A stretch of DNA of 64,000 nt, from positions 62,001 to 126,000 of the forward strand of contig JAGKWO010000005.1 of assembly GCA_021151835.1 (NCBI GenBank). The letters run 5' to 3'. Position numbers and translations under genes: made by a program. Under the pieces are notes generated by a model. That model made no database searches and was not told where the DNA came from. It worked only from the letters and a program-made list of their open reading frames with translations. The stretch comes from Gammaproteobacteria bacterium. Lineage in GTDB: Bacteria; Pseudomonadota; Gammaproteobacteria; Pseudomonadales; Cellvibrionaceae. Shown in pieces: positions 52,710 to 61,961 of the stretch. How positions within the stretch are numbered: the stretch's first letter is position 1; each line of letters opens with the position of its first letter.

Positions 52710-53072
52710 GCGATAAAGTAGTCATAAACCCGTTTTGGGGACCGGTGAACACCTCTCACGCCATCTGTGATGGGTTGCGCTTATTCCATATTAAGCATTG
52801 ACCCGCCAAGGGGCAGCACCTAGAATCCGAAATCCACAGCCCCAAGGATGGCAGAAGGTAATCACTAATAGCCGTTGTTTGGCAAAATAATAGGATAAAA
52901 ATCCTAAGTTCCAAGCAAAAAGTCCGCAGGCTCCCTGCGTTTGGCCGTAACCAACCGACTTTCTACCAGCTGACTCGCTAATCGAAAAGTCATGATAAAC
53001 AGCGTTGTCCAGGTTGCTGTAACTCGGCTTTGTAGAGTTACGCTGGAAAGTAAACTGATAAAAAGTGACCCT
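52710..53072. other. Gene-free region between gloB and mltD
   Basis: About 360 bases with no credible ORF on either strand and no clear terminator. It contains the mltD promoter and leader; the mltD frame is open from 52992, but that part lacks coding character. Confidence 0.5.
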
Positions 53073-54629
53073 ATGAACCAGAAAAATCGTTCCCATTTGC
53101 TGGCGTTAAGCCTGACGTCGATATGCATCCTGTCATTGGCCGGCTGTAGCTCCTTGAAAAAGACCGATGAAGTTACTGCTGATATTCCCCAGGTAATTCC
53201 CGCCGTTCCATCCGCAGAAACCCAACTGGGTGCCAAGCTCCGCGAACATACCGCCGACTACGGCAATCTTTGGGATGAAGTCACTGAGGGTTATGGTTTG
53301 CCAGCGGTGGGCGATGAGAAGGTCGCCAAACACCTGCGCTGGTATTCCAACAACCAAAAGTACCTGGATCGGGTAACAGAACAAAGTAAACCGTACCTGC
53401 ACTACGTGGCGAATGAAATGCGGGAGAACGGACTGCCACTCGAGCTTGCCCTGTTACCGATTGTTGAAAGCGCTTATGACCCTTTTGCAAGCTCCCCCAG
53501 TAAAGCCTTGGGAATCTGGCAATTTGTTCCGCAAACCGGCCGCAATTTTGGCCTGAAACAGAATCAATGGTATGACGGCCGGCGCGATGTGGTGGCCTCT
53601 ACCGATGCCGCAGTACGCTATTTGAAACGCCTGAATACCATGTTTGATGGCGATTGGCTGCTGACAATTGCCGCTTATAACGCTGGTGAAGGCACCGTGC
53701 GCCGCGCCATTGAACGCAACCGTAAACAAGGTAAAGGGACGGACTTCTGGTCACTGCCGCTCTCGCAACAAACCCAATCCTATGTTCCGCAACTACTCGC
53801 CCTATCCAAAATAATTGCCGATCCGGAAAAATACGATCTCGAATTGAATGAGATCCCGAATAATCCCTACTTCACCACCGTAAACGTAAGCAGCCCGATT
53901 GACCTGGCGCAGGCTGCACGCATGGCCGATATAGATCCGAAAGAGCTGCGCAACCTGAATGCGGGTTACAACAAATGGATTACCGATCCAACCGGCCCGC
54001 ACCAATTATTAGTGCCGATTGCGGATGCCGCCGAGTTTACCCTGACGCTGGATAAACTTCCGAAAGTTGCCCCGGTGAAAACATCCGGTGATTACAAAGT
54101 TAAAGCAGGTGATACCCTGGGTTCCATCGCCAAACGTTTTGGCACCAGCGTCTCGGCATTGCAAAATGCGAATAACCTTAAGGCCACGCAACAATTGAGC
54201 GTCGGGCAAAACCTGACCATTCCCGGCCAATCGCCATTGAGTTCTCCTTACGCCATTCAAGCAGAACAGGAAATCGCCCAGCGCAACCAGAAAAACACCG
54301 GGACTTATTACACCATCCAGGCCGGTGACAGTTTCTGGACTATTGCTAAAAAACACGGCACCAGCATCAATAACATCCTTAAATGGAATGACCTGGCCAG
54401 CAATGCCAAGCTTAAGCCCGGGCAGAAACTGTTGGTGGTCAACAAAACTCCCGTGCAAGCGCAAGACAACAAAATTACCTATCAAATAAAATCGGGCGAT
54501 ACCTTGCACAAAATTGCCGATAAATTTGATGTGTCCAAAAAAGATATTCTTACCTGGAACAAAGTTAAGGATGAAAGTTACATCCATCCCGGCCAGGAAT
54601 TAACGATTTTTTTAAGCGCAAAAAATTAA
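53073..54629 (+). CDS. mltD: Membrane-bound lytic murein transglycosylase D
   Basis: A 518-residue lipoprotein from ATG 53073, which gives the signal ALSLTSICILSLAGC. The lytic transglycosylase domain has the catalytic glutamate in ALLPIVESAYDPFA, followed by PSKALGIWQFVPQTGRNFGL and TIAAYNAGEGTVRRAI. Three LysM peptidoglycan-binding repeats occupy the C-terminal half (KVKAGDTLGSIAKRFGTS, TIQAGDSFWTIAKKHGTS, QIKSGDTLHKIADKFDVS). It cleaves murein glycan strands in the periplasm. Confidence 0.95.
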   Translation: MNQKNRSHLLALSLTSICILSLAGCSSLKKTDEVTADIPQVIPAVPSAETQLGAKLREHTADYGNLWDEVTEGYGLPAVGDEKVAKHLRWYSNNQKYLDRVTEQSKPYLHYVANEMRENGLPLELALLPIVESAYDPFASSPSKALGIWQFVPQTGRNFGLKQNQWYDGRRDVVASTDAAVRYLKRLNTMFDGDWLLTIAAYNAGEGTVRRAIERNRKQGKGTDFWSLPLSQQTQSYVPQLLALSKIIADPEKYDLELNEIPNNPYFTTVNVSSPIDLAQAARMADIDPKELRNLNAGYNKWITDPTGPHQLLVPIADAAEFTLTLDKLPKVAPVKTSGDYKVKAGDTLGSIAKRFGTSVSALQNANNLKATQQLSVGQNLTIPGQSPLSSPYAIQAEQEIAQRNQKNTGTYYTIQAGDSFWTIAKKHGTSINNILKWNDLASNAKLKPGQKLLVVNKTPVQAQDNKITYQIKSGDTLHKIADKFDVSKKDILTWNKVKDESYIHPGQELTIFLSAKN

Positions 54630-54656
54630 ATAAGCGATTTGTTCCTATCGAAACCC

Positions 54657-54683
54657 AAGGCCAGTCACAGACTGGCCTTTTTT
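54657..54683 (+). terminator. Terminator of mltD
   Basis: Stem AAGGCCAGTC (54657-54666) and GACTGGCCTT (54670-54679), followed by a T run to 54683. Confidence 0.9.
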
Positions 54684-54833
54684 ATTATCTGAAAACACAG
54701 TAAAGCAATTAACAGCGGAACTTTATAAGTCTAGAATCTGCCTATCTTCATTCCTGTAACCGCATTTGGTTGGAATCAGTGCTGCCAAAAACACAATCAA
54801 CTTTGCCTGACAAAAATTAACCAAGGAGTTTCT

Positions 54834-56474
54834 ATGTCCACGAGCCCATTGGCCGGCCAGCTTTTACCGCTGGATTTGCTAGTCGACCTGCCAAAATTAA
54901 TTGATGCCTATTACGCCAACAAGCCGGATGTCGGGATTCCGGAACAGCGCGTCACCTTTGGCACCTCAGGTCATCGCGGCTCTTCCTTTACTACCAGCTT
55001 TAACGAAAATCACGTGCTGGCAATTAGTCAGGCTATTTACGATTACCGCACAAAAGAAGGTATTACCGGCCCGTTGTTCCTTGGTATAGACACCCATGCA
55101 CTGTCCGAACCGGCACAAATCAGTGCGGTGGAAGTGCTCGCGGCAAATGGTGTGGACATCATGCTGGCCCAGGGTGGCGAATACACACCTACCCCCGCCA
55201 TTTCCCATGCAATCCTTACCTACAACCGTGGCCGCACTTCCGGGCTGGCAGACGGTATTGTTATTACTCCATCACATAACCCCCCAGATAATGGCGGTTT
55301 TAAATACAACCCTCCCAACGGCGGCCCCGCTGACAGCGATATCACCAACTGGGTACAAGCGCGTGCAAACGAATTGCTGGAAAATAATTTGCAGGGCGTA
55401 AAACGCATCGATTACCAACAAGCCATCAAACTCGCAACGACGCACAATTTTGATTACATCAATCATTACGTCAGCGACCTGTATAACGTAATTGATGTCG
55501 AGGCGATTCGCGGAGCCAATGTTCAAATCGGTGCGGACCCACTGGGTGGCGCCGGGGTAAATTACTGGAGCGCCATTGCTGAGCGCTATCAATTAAATTT
55601 GAAAGTATTAAATACCGCCGTCGACAAAACCTTTTCGTTCATGACGGCAGATTGGGATGGAAAAATCCGCATGGACCCCTCTTCCGCTTACACCATGCAA
55701 GGCATGGTTGAACGCCGCAATTTATTCGATGTGGCGTTCGCGTGCGATGCCGACCATGATCGTCACGGCATAGTTACCCCTAGTGCGGGTTTGTTACCGC
55801 CCAATCATTACCTCGCCGTAGCAATTGAATATTTATTTCAACATCGCCCGCAATGGAAAGCAGATACTGCTATCGGTAAAACTGTGGTGAGCAGCGCAAT
55901 GATTGATAAAGTGGCGCAAAAACTCGGGCGCCGTTTGTATGAAGTGCCCGTCGGTTTCAAATGGTTTGCACCGGGATTATTTGATGGCTCGCTGGGATTT
56001 GGCGGCGAGGAAAGTGCGGGAGCATCGTTCTTGCGTATCGACGGCAGCGTATGGGCCACCGATAAAGATGGCATCATTCCGTCACTGCTGGCAGCAGAAA
56101 TCAAAGCAAAAACCGGCCGCGATCCTGGCGAGCGCTACAAAGCACTGGCTGACGAATTTGGCTATGCGGCTGAAGCCCGGGTTGAAGCGCCGGCAAATAC
56201 GGCCCAGAAAAAAGCGCTATCAAAATTATCACCCGCGCAAATTACATCTACCGAGCTGGCTGGCGACAGGATAGAAACCATCCTCACCCATGCGCCGGGT
56301 AATAATGCCGCTATTGGTGGCATCAAAGTGATTAGCAACAGTGGATGGTTTGCGGCGCGCCCATCCGGAACAGAAGAAATTTATAAAATTTATGCTGAGA
56401 GTTTTAAAGGCAAAGAGCATCTACAGGAATTGATTGCCGAGGCACAAACCATTGTCGATAAAGCTATTTCCTGA
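54834..56474 (+). CDS. pgm: Phosphoglucomutase (alpha-D-glucose)
   Basis: A 546-residue alpha-D-phosphohexomutase that interconverts glucose-1-phosphate and glucose-6-phosphate, linking glycogen and sugar-nucleotide synthesis to glycolysis. The N-terminal TFGTSGHRGSSF, the phosphoserine loop ITPSHNPPDNGGFKYNPPNG, the metal loop CDADHDRHG, the sugar loop GGEESAGASF and the C-terminal RPSGTEEIYKIYAE are all intact. Length matches the bacterial pgm family. AAGGAG lies seven bases before the ATG. Confidence 0.96.
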   Translation: MSTSPLAGQLLPLDLLVDLPKLIDAYYANKPDVGIPEQRVTFGTSGHRGSSFTTSFNENHVLAISQAIYDYRTKEGITGPLFLGIDTHALSEPAQISAVEVLAANGVDIMLAQGGEYTPTPAISHAILTYNRGRTSGLADGIVITPSHNPPDNGGFKYNPPNGGPADSDITNWVQARANELLENNLQGVKRIDYQQAIKLATTHNFDYINHYVSDLYNVIDVEAIRGANVQIGADPLGGAGVNYWSAIAERYQLNLKVLNTAVDKTFSFMTADWDGKIRMDPSSAYTMQGMVERRNLFDVAFACDADHDRHGIVTPSAGLLPPNHYLAVAIEYLFQHRPQWKADTAIGKTVVSSAMIDKVAQKLGRRLYEVPVGFKWFAPGLFDGSLGFGGEESAGASFLRIDGSVWATDKDGIIPSLLAAEIKAKTGRDPGERYKALADEFGYAAEARVEAPANTAQKKALSKLSPAQITSTELAGDRIETILTHAPGNNAAIGGIKVISNSGWFAARPSGTEEIYKIYAESFKGKEHLQELIAEAQTIVDKAIS

Positions 56475-56511
56475 TCGACAACACGCAAGGAAATGCCAAA
56501 AAAACCAAATT

Positions 56512-56542
56512 AAAAAGCCGCTGGTACCAGCGGCTTTTTTTT
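56512..56542. terminator. Terminator between pgm and the pirin gene
   Basis: Perfect 28-base palindrome 56512-56539 centred on GGTACC, with stem AAAAAGCCGCTGG, followed by more T. It serves both convergent genes. Confidence 0.9.
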
Positions 56543-56570
56543 GCAGACACCAAAGTTCAAAAAAGTTACC

Positions 56571-57425
56571 TTAAGCTGTTGGCAAGGGAATCCAATCTGT
56601 TTCGCCAGGTACCATAGTGAATCCACCATTACTCCAACGCTCACCTGCCGCGCGCACTTTTTCACGCGACGACGCCACAAAGTTCCACAAAATAAAGCGA
56701 TCACCCGCTAACGGCTCACCACCAAACAATATAATTCGCGCCCCCGCTTCTGTGTTTATAACGGCATCCTGATCCAATACACCGACATGGAATTCAGGAA
56801 TAGTTTCACCGTTAATTTTCACCTCGCCCTGCACGACATAAATCGCTATTTCCTGCTGCGGGAAATCCGGTTTGTATTCCGCGCCGATGGCCAATTCCAG
56901 ATCGAGATAAATCGTTTTGCTCGCGGTTTTTACCGGCGATGAAATACCAAACGCTTCACCAATTAATACCCGCCCTTTTATCCCCGCCAGATTAATTGCC
57001 GGAATACGTTCAGACGCATAATGCGCAAACGACGGATTGCAATCCTCCACTTCAGTTGGCAATGCCAGCCAGGTCTGGAGACCTTCCACCGCCGTTTGAT
57101 TTTCGCGCACATCCGCAGGCAAGCGCTCTGAATGGACAATACCGCTGCCCGCGGTCATCAAATTAATAGCACCCGGCTCAATACGTTGCACAATACCCAA
57201 ACTATCGCGATGCATCATTGCACCGGAAAATAAATAGGTTACCGTCGCCAAACCAATATGCGGATGCTGGCGCACATCGCCCGCGGTAGTGCCCGCTTCA
57301 AAATGGGCAGGCCCCATGTGATCCACAAAAATAAACGGGCCTACGCGCTGCTTTAACCGCGATGGCAACAAACGCTTAACAGTGAATCCAATATCCTGGG
57401 TGCGAGGTGGAATTAATAAGGTCAT
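56571..57425 (-). CDS. Pirin family protein
   Basis: A 284-residue bicupin. The metal-site region is HPHIGLATVTYLFSGAMMHR, and MTAGSGIVHSE is the second family motif. Bacterial pirins include quercetinase-like dioxygenases and regulators; the role here is unknown. It begins 23 bases after a LysR gene on the same strand, so both are probably one transcript, divergent from two reductase genes. Confidence 0.9.
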   Translation of the reverse strand: MTLLIPPRTQDIGFTVKRLLPSRLKQRVGPFIFVDHMGPAHFEAGTTAGDVRQHPHIGLATVTYLFSGAMMHRDSLGIVQRIEPGAINLMTAGSGIVHSERLPADVRENQTAVEGLQTWLALPTEVEDCNPSFAHYASERIPAINLAGIKGRVLIGEAFGISSPVKTASKTIYLDLELAIGAEYKPDFPQQEIAIYVVQGEVKINGETIPEFHVGVLDQDAVINTEAGARIILFGGEPLAGDRFILWNFVASSREKVRAAGERWSNGGFTMVPGETDWIPLPTA

Positions 57426-57448
57426 TGATAGTTCCCGTTTTTAAAAGC

Positions 57449-58369
57449 TTACTGTGTATTCAAAATCGATTCCGTTTTAAATCGATTCTCCAAATGATTA
57501 AGCAATGCGGTTAAACGATAAGGCTGATATTTTCGTTGCTTATACACTGCATAAATCGGCGTTGACTGCCCCTGGTATTTTCCATCGAGCAAGGCGACCA
57601 GGCGCCCCTGGGCCAATTCTTCGGTTAAATCCAATGCTGATTTGTAGATAACGCCATGCCCCGCCAAGCCCCACCGCCGCACCACATCACCATCGTTGGT
57701 ATGGCGATTACCTTTGATCGGAATTTCAACACGCTTGTTGTCGCGATAAAAAATCCAGTGGTTGTAGGGGCGATCATTGCGGTAAAAATACAGGCAATTG
57801 TGATGCACCAGATCTTCCAACGCTTCCAACGCCGGCATACGCGCAATATAGTCGGGAGAAGCAGCCAATATCCGGTGGTTATCACACAGCTTGCGCGCAA
57901 TCAGCGATGAATCGCTTAACTCGCCATAACGAATCACCAGATCCAGATTGTCGCGATACAAATCCTGCATAAAATCGGAAAAATCCAGGCGCAAAATAAT
58001 GCGCGGATACTGCTGCTGGAAATCATCCAGGATATCCAGCAATAAATGCCGCCCGAGGTCCGAGGGTAAACCAATACTGATTTCACCGGCAACCGCTGTT
58101 TGCAGGTTGCGCAACTCCGATTCCGCGTCGTCCAGTGCGCCCAGCGCTTGTTGTAAATAAGGAATTAAACTCTGCCCCGCCGCACTCAAATGCAAGCTGC
58201 GCGTGGTACGCTCCAGCAGGTTTACATCCAATGCCAGCTCCAGGCGTTTGATCGCCGCTGAAACAGCAGCATTGGTGATATTCAATTGCCGCGCAACCTC
58301 ACTCATATTGCCGCTTTCGGCAACCCGCAAAAACAATTCGAGGTCCTGCAAGGAGTAAGCTTTGGTCAT
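57449..58369 (-). CDS. LysR-family regulator, divergent from the reductase pair
   Basis: A 306-residue LysR regulator of the large CrgA/AaeR-like group. The HTH reads DLELFLRVAESGNMSEVARQ then LNITNAAVSAAIKRLELALD. The effector domain includes SIGLPSDLGRHLLLDILDDF and the group-typical LVIRYGELSDSSLIARKL. The intergenic region to the oxidoreductase gene carries a perfect TATCAA-N7-TTGATA dyad, likely its binding site. It should control both the pirin and the reductase genes in response to an electrophile, by inference. Confidence 0.9.
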   Translation of the reverse strand: MTKAYSLQDLELFLRVAESGNMSEVARQLNITNAAVSAAIKRLELALDVNLLERTTRSLHLSAAGQSLIPYLQQALGALDDAESELRNLQTAVAGEISIGLPSDLGRHLLLDILDDFQQQYPRIILRLDFSDFMQDLYRDNLDLVIRYGELSDSSLIARKLCDNHRILAASPDYIARMPALEALEDLVHHNCLYFYRNDRPYNHWIFYRDNKRVEIPIKGNRHTNDGDVVRRWGLAGHGVIYKSALDLTEELAQGRLVALLDGKYQGQSTPIYAVYKQRKYQPYRLTALLNHLENRFKTESILNTQ

Positions 58370-58378
58370 TGCGCACCA

Positions 58379-58431
58379 ATTATCAAAAAATAGTTGATAG
58401 TCATTTAAGCAATATAGCGATTATCAAAAAA
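58379..58431. promoter_or_regulatory. LysR operator region (TATCAA-N7-TTGATA plus repeat)
   Basis: TATCAA at 58381-58386 and TTGATA at 58394-58399 form a perfect inverted repeat with a 7-base spacer, containing the T-N11-A pattern of LysR sites. The 12-mer ATTATCAAAAAA occurs at 58379 and again at 58420, 41 bases or about four helical turns away. The arrangement of a strong recognition site and an activation half-site is what LysR tetramers use. Confidence 0.7.
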
Positions 58432-58482
58432 ACATCTAGCCCCTAGACTGGCCGCAGTCGCAAATTAACCCAAGGAGTAGTT

Positions 58483-59502
58483 ATGAAAGCCGTTGCCCTC
58501 AAAGCCTATCTACCGATTTCCAACCCGGAATCCCTGCTGGATGTGAATCTCGATAAACCAACACCAACCGGACATGACTTATTGATTGCTGTGGACGCCA
58601 TATCAGTCAATCCGGTGGACACCAAGGTGCGCAAACCCAAAGACAAAGTAGAGGAAAATTATCGCGTGCTGGGGTGGGACGCCGTTGGCCGGGTAGTCGC
58701 AACCGGTCCGGATGTCACCTTATTTAAAACCGGCGACCAGGTTTATTACGCCGGTGATATTTCACGCGCCGGCAGCAACAGTGAATTCCAGTTGGTGGAT
58801 GAGCGGATTGTCGGCCGCAAACCCAAAAGCCTCAGCAATGCGCAGGCAGCCGCCATCCCGCTTACTGCGATTACTGCCTGGGAAGGATTGTTTGATCGTT
58901 TGCACATTTCACAACACCAAAATGCCAAACCAAAAACATTATTAATTATTGGTGGTGCCGGTGGCGTTGGCTCCATTGCAATCCAGCTCGCCAAAGCATT
59001 AACCACTGTAAAAATTATCGCTACGGCTTCACGCCCTGAGTCTGCTGACTGGTGCAAAGCACTCGGGGCGGATCTGGTAATCGACCACAGCAAATCATTT
59101 ACTGACCAATTGAAAGCCTCCGGTATTAACGCTGTCGATTATATTTTTTGTTTGAACAATACCGACCAACATTGGGCATCGATAGCTGATGCCATCAAAC
59201 CCCAGGGCCATATTTGTTCCATCGTGGAGTTGAGTGGCCAGGTGGATTTGAACTTGTTGAAAAATAAATCGGTCAGTTTTAGCTGGGAATTGATGTTTAC
59301 CCGTTCGTTGTTCACCACTGACGATATTATTGAACAACATCACTTATTAAACCGTGTAGCTGAACTGATTGATGCAGGAAAATTAATCACCACAGTAACC
59401 GAGGTATTAACGCCTATCAATGCCGCTAATTTGCGTAAAGCGCACGAAAAAATTGAAACGGGAAAAACTATTGGAAAAATAGTGTTGGAAAACTGGGTCT
59501 AA
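58483..59502 (+). CDS. Zinc-type alcohol dehydrogenase-like / quinone oxidoreductase (MDR family)
   Basis: A 339-residue medium-chain reductase. The NADPH-binding segment is TLLIIGGAGGVGSIAIQLAK and the N-terminal catalytic fold is GroES-like (VDAISVNPVDTKVRKPK). The zinc-binding cysteines of true alcohol dehydrogenases are missing, so it is a zinc-independent enone or quinone reductase. AAGGAG precedes the ATG. It is followed 27 bases later by an OYE gene, giving two reductases in one operon under the divergent LysR gene. Confidence 0.9.
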   Translation: MKAVALKAYLPISNPESLLDVNLDKPTPTGHDLLIAVDAISVNPVDTKVRKPKDKVEENYRVLGWDAVGRVVATGPDVTLFKTGDQVYYAGDISRAGSNSEFQLVDERIVGRKPKSLSNAQAAAIPLTAITAWEGLFDRLHISQHQNAKPKTLLIIGGAGGVGSIAIQLAKALTTVKIIATASRPESADWCKALGADLVIDHSKSFTDQLKASGINAVDYIFCLNNTDQHWASIADAIKPQGHICSIVELSGQVDLNLLKNKSVSFSWELMFTRSLFTTDDIIEQHHLLNRVAELIDAGKLITTVTEVLTPINAANLRKAHEKIETGKTIGKIVLENWV

Positions 59503-59529
59503 ATCCGCATCGTATTCAGGAGAACACTG

Positions 59530-60642
59530 ATGAGCAATTCAAAATTATTTTCACCGCTGACACTGGGCGATCTTCAACTCAACAATCGTGTGCTGATGCC
59601 ACCGCTTACCCGTTGCCGCTCAGCGCAGCCGGGAAATATCCCTACCGATTTAATGGCCACGTATTACGCACAACGCGCAAGTGCCGGGTTGATTATTACG
59701 GAAGCCACACAAATTTCACAACAAGGCCAGGGTTACTCGTTTACGCCGGGAATTCACTCCGCAGAGCAAGTGAAAGGTTGGAAAAAAGTGACTTCTGCCG
59801 TGCATGCACAAGGTGGGAAAATATTTGTGCAGCTGTGGCACGTAGGGCGTATGTCACACCCCAGCTTTCACAATGGCGCACTGCCTGTGGCGCCTTCCGC
59901 CGTTCCATTCCAGGGTCAGGTATGGGTTTATAACGAGAGCACCCACAGCGGTGAAAAGCTGGATTGCCCGACTCCGCGCGCGCTAAACCGCGAAGAAATC
60001 CAGCACATTATTGAGGATTATCGAACCGCTGCCGCCAACGCCATTGCCGCCGGTTTTGATGGGGTAGAAATCCACGGTGCCAATGGTTATTTGATCGATC
60101 AATTCCTGCGTACAACATCCAACCAACGCACCGATGAATACGGCGGTTCACAAGAAAACCGGTTGCGTTTTTTGAAAGAAGTAGTGAATGCAGTTGTCGA
60201 TGAAATTGGCGAGTCACGTGTAGGTATTCGCCTCGCCCCGTTCATTACCGCGCGCGGAATGAATTGCCCGGAAATTCTGGATACAATTCAGCAAGCGGCA
60301 CAATTCCTCCAGCAAAAAAATCTCACCTACATTCACCTTGCTGAAGCTGATTGGGATGATGCACCGCAAATAGATGAAGAGTTCCGTCAAGAGCTGCGTC
60401 AAAACTTTACCGGAAAAATCCTGGTTACCGGAAAATACACCAAAGCGCGTGCCGAAACTATTTTGGAACAAGGTTATGCAGACATGGTGGGCTTTGGCAG
60501 ACCTTTTATTTCCAACCCGGATTTACCACTACGCCTCGCCAATAACTGGCCATTGGCAGAATTAAACCCGAGCACGCTATTCGGTGGAAATCAGATCGGT
60601 TATACAGATTATCCTGAGTACCAGGCCTTGGAAACTGCCTGA
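59530..60642 (+). CDS. nemA: Alkene reductase, classical old yellow enzyme (NemA type)
   Basis: A 370-residue FMN enzyme that reduces enones, nitrate esters and maleimides. RVLMPPLTRCRSAQPGNIPT, QLWHVGRMSHPSFHNG, HGANGYLIDQFLRTTSNQRT and VGFGRPFISNPDLPLRL are classical OYE/NemA motifs. Length is as in E. coli NemA (365). It is the second gene after the MDR reductase. In enterobacteria nemA is induced by electrophiles; a similar role under LysR control is inferred. Confidence 0.92.
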   Translation: MSNSKLFSPLTLGDLQLNNRVLMPPLTRCRSAQPGNIPTDLMATYYAQRASAGLIITEATQISQQGQGYSFTPGIHSAEQVKGWKKVTSAVHAQGGKIFVQLWHVGRMSHPSFHNGALPVAPSAVPFQGQVWVYNESTHSGEKLDCPTPRALNREEIQHIIEDYRTAAANAIAAGFDGVEIHGANGYLIDQFLRTTSNQRTDEYGGSQENRLRFLKEVVNAVVDEIGESRVGIRLAPFITARGMNCPEILDTIQQAAQFLQQKNLTYIHLAEADWDDAPQIDEEFRQELRQNFTGKILVTGKYTKARAETILEQGYADMVGFGRPFISNPDLPLRLANNWPLAELNPSTLFGGNQIGYTDYPEYQALETA

Positions 60643-60646
60643 AAAT

Positions 60647-60676
60647 AAAAGGGCCTGATTTGCTGCAGGCCCTTTT
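60647..60676. terminator. Bidirectional terminator between nemA and the OsmC gene
   Basis: Perfect 11-bp stem AAAAGGGCCTG (60647-60657) and CAGGCCCTTTT (60666-60676), loop of eight bases, between convergent genes. Confidence 0.9.
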
Positions 60677-60693
60677 AAAACTAACTTGCACGG

Positions 60694-61089
60694 TTATGCA
60701 ATCGTTGTGGTGATATTAAAATGCCCATGGGACAAAAGTTTATGGATCGGGCATTTTTCTACAATCCCGGCCAGTTGTTGCCGTTGCTCCTCACTCAAAC
60801 TTCCAACAAATTCAATTTTCATTGCCAGATTATATTCACCCGCTTTTTCGTTGGAATCATCGCGCTCAATATCAATGTTGATTGATTCAACCGGTATTCC
60901 ACGCCGCTTTGCAAACATCGTTAAGGTAATCGCTGTGCACGCCGCCAATGAGGAATCCAGTAAACCGTGCGGGTCTGGCGCGGTGTCCTCGCCACCCACC
61001 GCCGCTTTCACATCAGCAAATATTTCGTGGCCATCAATGCGTAATTGTTGACGATAAATGCCATCGCTCGCTTTTTCTAACTGAATCAT
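60694..61089 (-). CDS. OsmC family protein
   Basis: A 131-residue OsmC/Ohr-fold protein. Both redox cysteines are present: one in SSLAACTAITLTMFA and one in EKCPIHKLLS, so thiol peroxidase activity is possible. The short length is closer to the YhfA/OsmC-like branch than to Ohr. It is cytoplasmic. It starts 21 bases after the stop of a thioredoxin-fold gene on the same strand, a natural redox neighbour. Confidence 0.9.
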   Translation of the reverse strand: MIQLEKASDGIYRQQLRIDGHEIFADVKAAVGGEDTAPDPHGLLDSSLAACTAITLTMFAKRRGIPVESINIDIERDDSNEKAGEYNLAMKIEFVGSLSEEQRQQLAGIVEKCPIHKLLSHGHFNITTTIA

Positions 61090-61110
61090 AACACCAACCT
61101 TACCGTTTCA

Positions 61111-61449
61111 TTAGAGTTGCAATGCGTTTTTTAATGCATTGGGATCGTAACCGCGCAGCACTTGGCCGCGAATCATTATCAGTGGAATTCCACTGCCGTG
61201 TAATTGCTCATACTGCGAACGGCCTTCGGACGACTTTTCAATATCGTATTCAACAAAGGCGACATTATTTTCCTTAAAAAACGCGCGCGTTTTATTGCAG
61301 TAACCGCACCAGGCCGCTGAATATAAAATAACACCTTCGGGATGCTGTGCAGAAAAATCAGGCGGTGGGCTAAATTCTTCGCGAAGAACATCCCATTTAA
61401 ACACAATCAGTGCGATAAAAAGAACAATGCAAGTGCTGCGAAAACTCAT
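61111..61449 (-). CDS. Membrane-anchored glutaredoxin-like protein
   Basis: A 112-residue protein with an N-terminal anchor or signal (STCIVLFIALIVFKWDVL) and a thioredoxin-fold domain with the active site WCGYCNKTRAFF (CxxC) and the cis-proline region GSGIPLIMIRGQVL. It would act on disulfides in the periplasm or at the membrane. ATG at 61449 is preferred over a TTG one codon upstream. It lies between the prepilin-like and OsmC genes. Confidence 0.88.
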   Translation of the reverse strand: MSFRSTCIVLFIALIVFKWDVLREEFSPPPDFSAQHPEGVILYSAAWCGYCNKTRAFFKENNVAFVEYDIEKSSEGRSQYEQLHGSGIPLIMIRGQVLRGYDPNALKNALQL

Positions 61450-61461
61450 CAACGAACGCCC

Positions 61462-61941
61462 CTAGATTCTGCAATTAATGGGCAAGTGTTTTACATCAAT
61501 ATCCGTGCGATTCTCCCCAACAGCGGACATCCCGTTGGGCACCGCCGCCTTACCGCAAATCCATGAGATAGGGCTTTCAGGTGATCCATTGACCACAACC
61601 GGCTGGACGGTGAGTGTTTTATTTTTGATTTCGGGATGAGCCTTGTTACCAAAATGCAGATGGAAAGCACCATTCACCAACTCGACACGATCAATATAGT
61701 TGCCCAAAATTTTATCGGCAGGAGGGATATTCGCTTCTTTATTACTGTGTAAAAAAACCTGTTCACTTTTATGATAAAAAGTAACGAGTTTTTTGTAATC
61801 CTCGATTAACTCCAGCGATTCACTCACCTGCTTGCGTGTCACCACCGGCTCCGGTGATGGCATCGCCATTAATGCCAAAACGGCGATGATTGCCACCACT
61901 ACCATCATTTCTATTAAGGTAAAACCACGCAAACGCACCAT
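61462..61941 (-). CDS. Type IV prepilin-like protein (single, orphan)
   Basis: A 159-residue protein with a class III signal: RGFTLIEMMVVVAIIAVLAL, with cleavage expected after the glycine and glutamate at +5 of the mature form. The globular part has two cysteines near the C-terminus (SWICGK and LPINC), a possible disulfide loop. ATG 61941 follows AAGGA; the frame is open to 61989. No other pilus or type II secretion gene is present, so it may be a minor pilin or pseudopilin used by a machine encoded elsewhere. Confidence 0.88.
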   Translation of the reverse strand: MVRLRGFTLIEMMVVVAIIAVLALMAMPSPEPVVTRKQVSESLELIEDYKKLVTFYHKSEQVFLHSNKEANIPPADKILGNYIDRVELVNGAFHLHFGNKAHPEIKNKTLTVQPVVVNGSPESPISWICGKAAVPNGMSAVGENRTDIDVKHLPINCRI

Positions 61942-61961
61942 TGAGTAAATCCTTTGATTGT

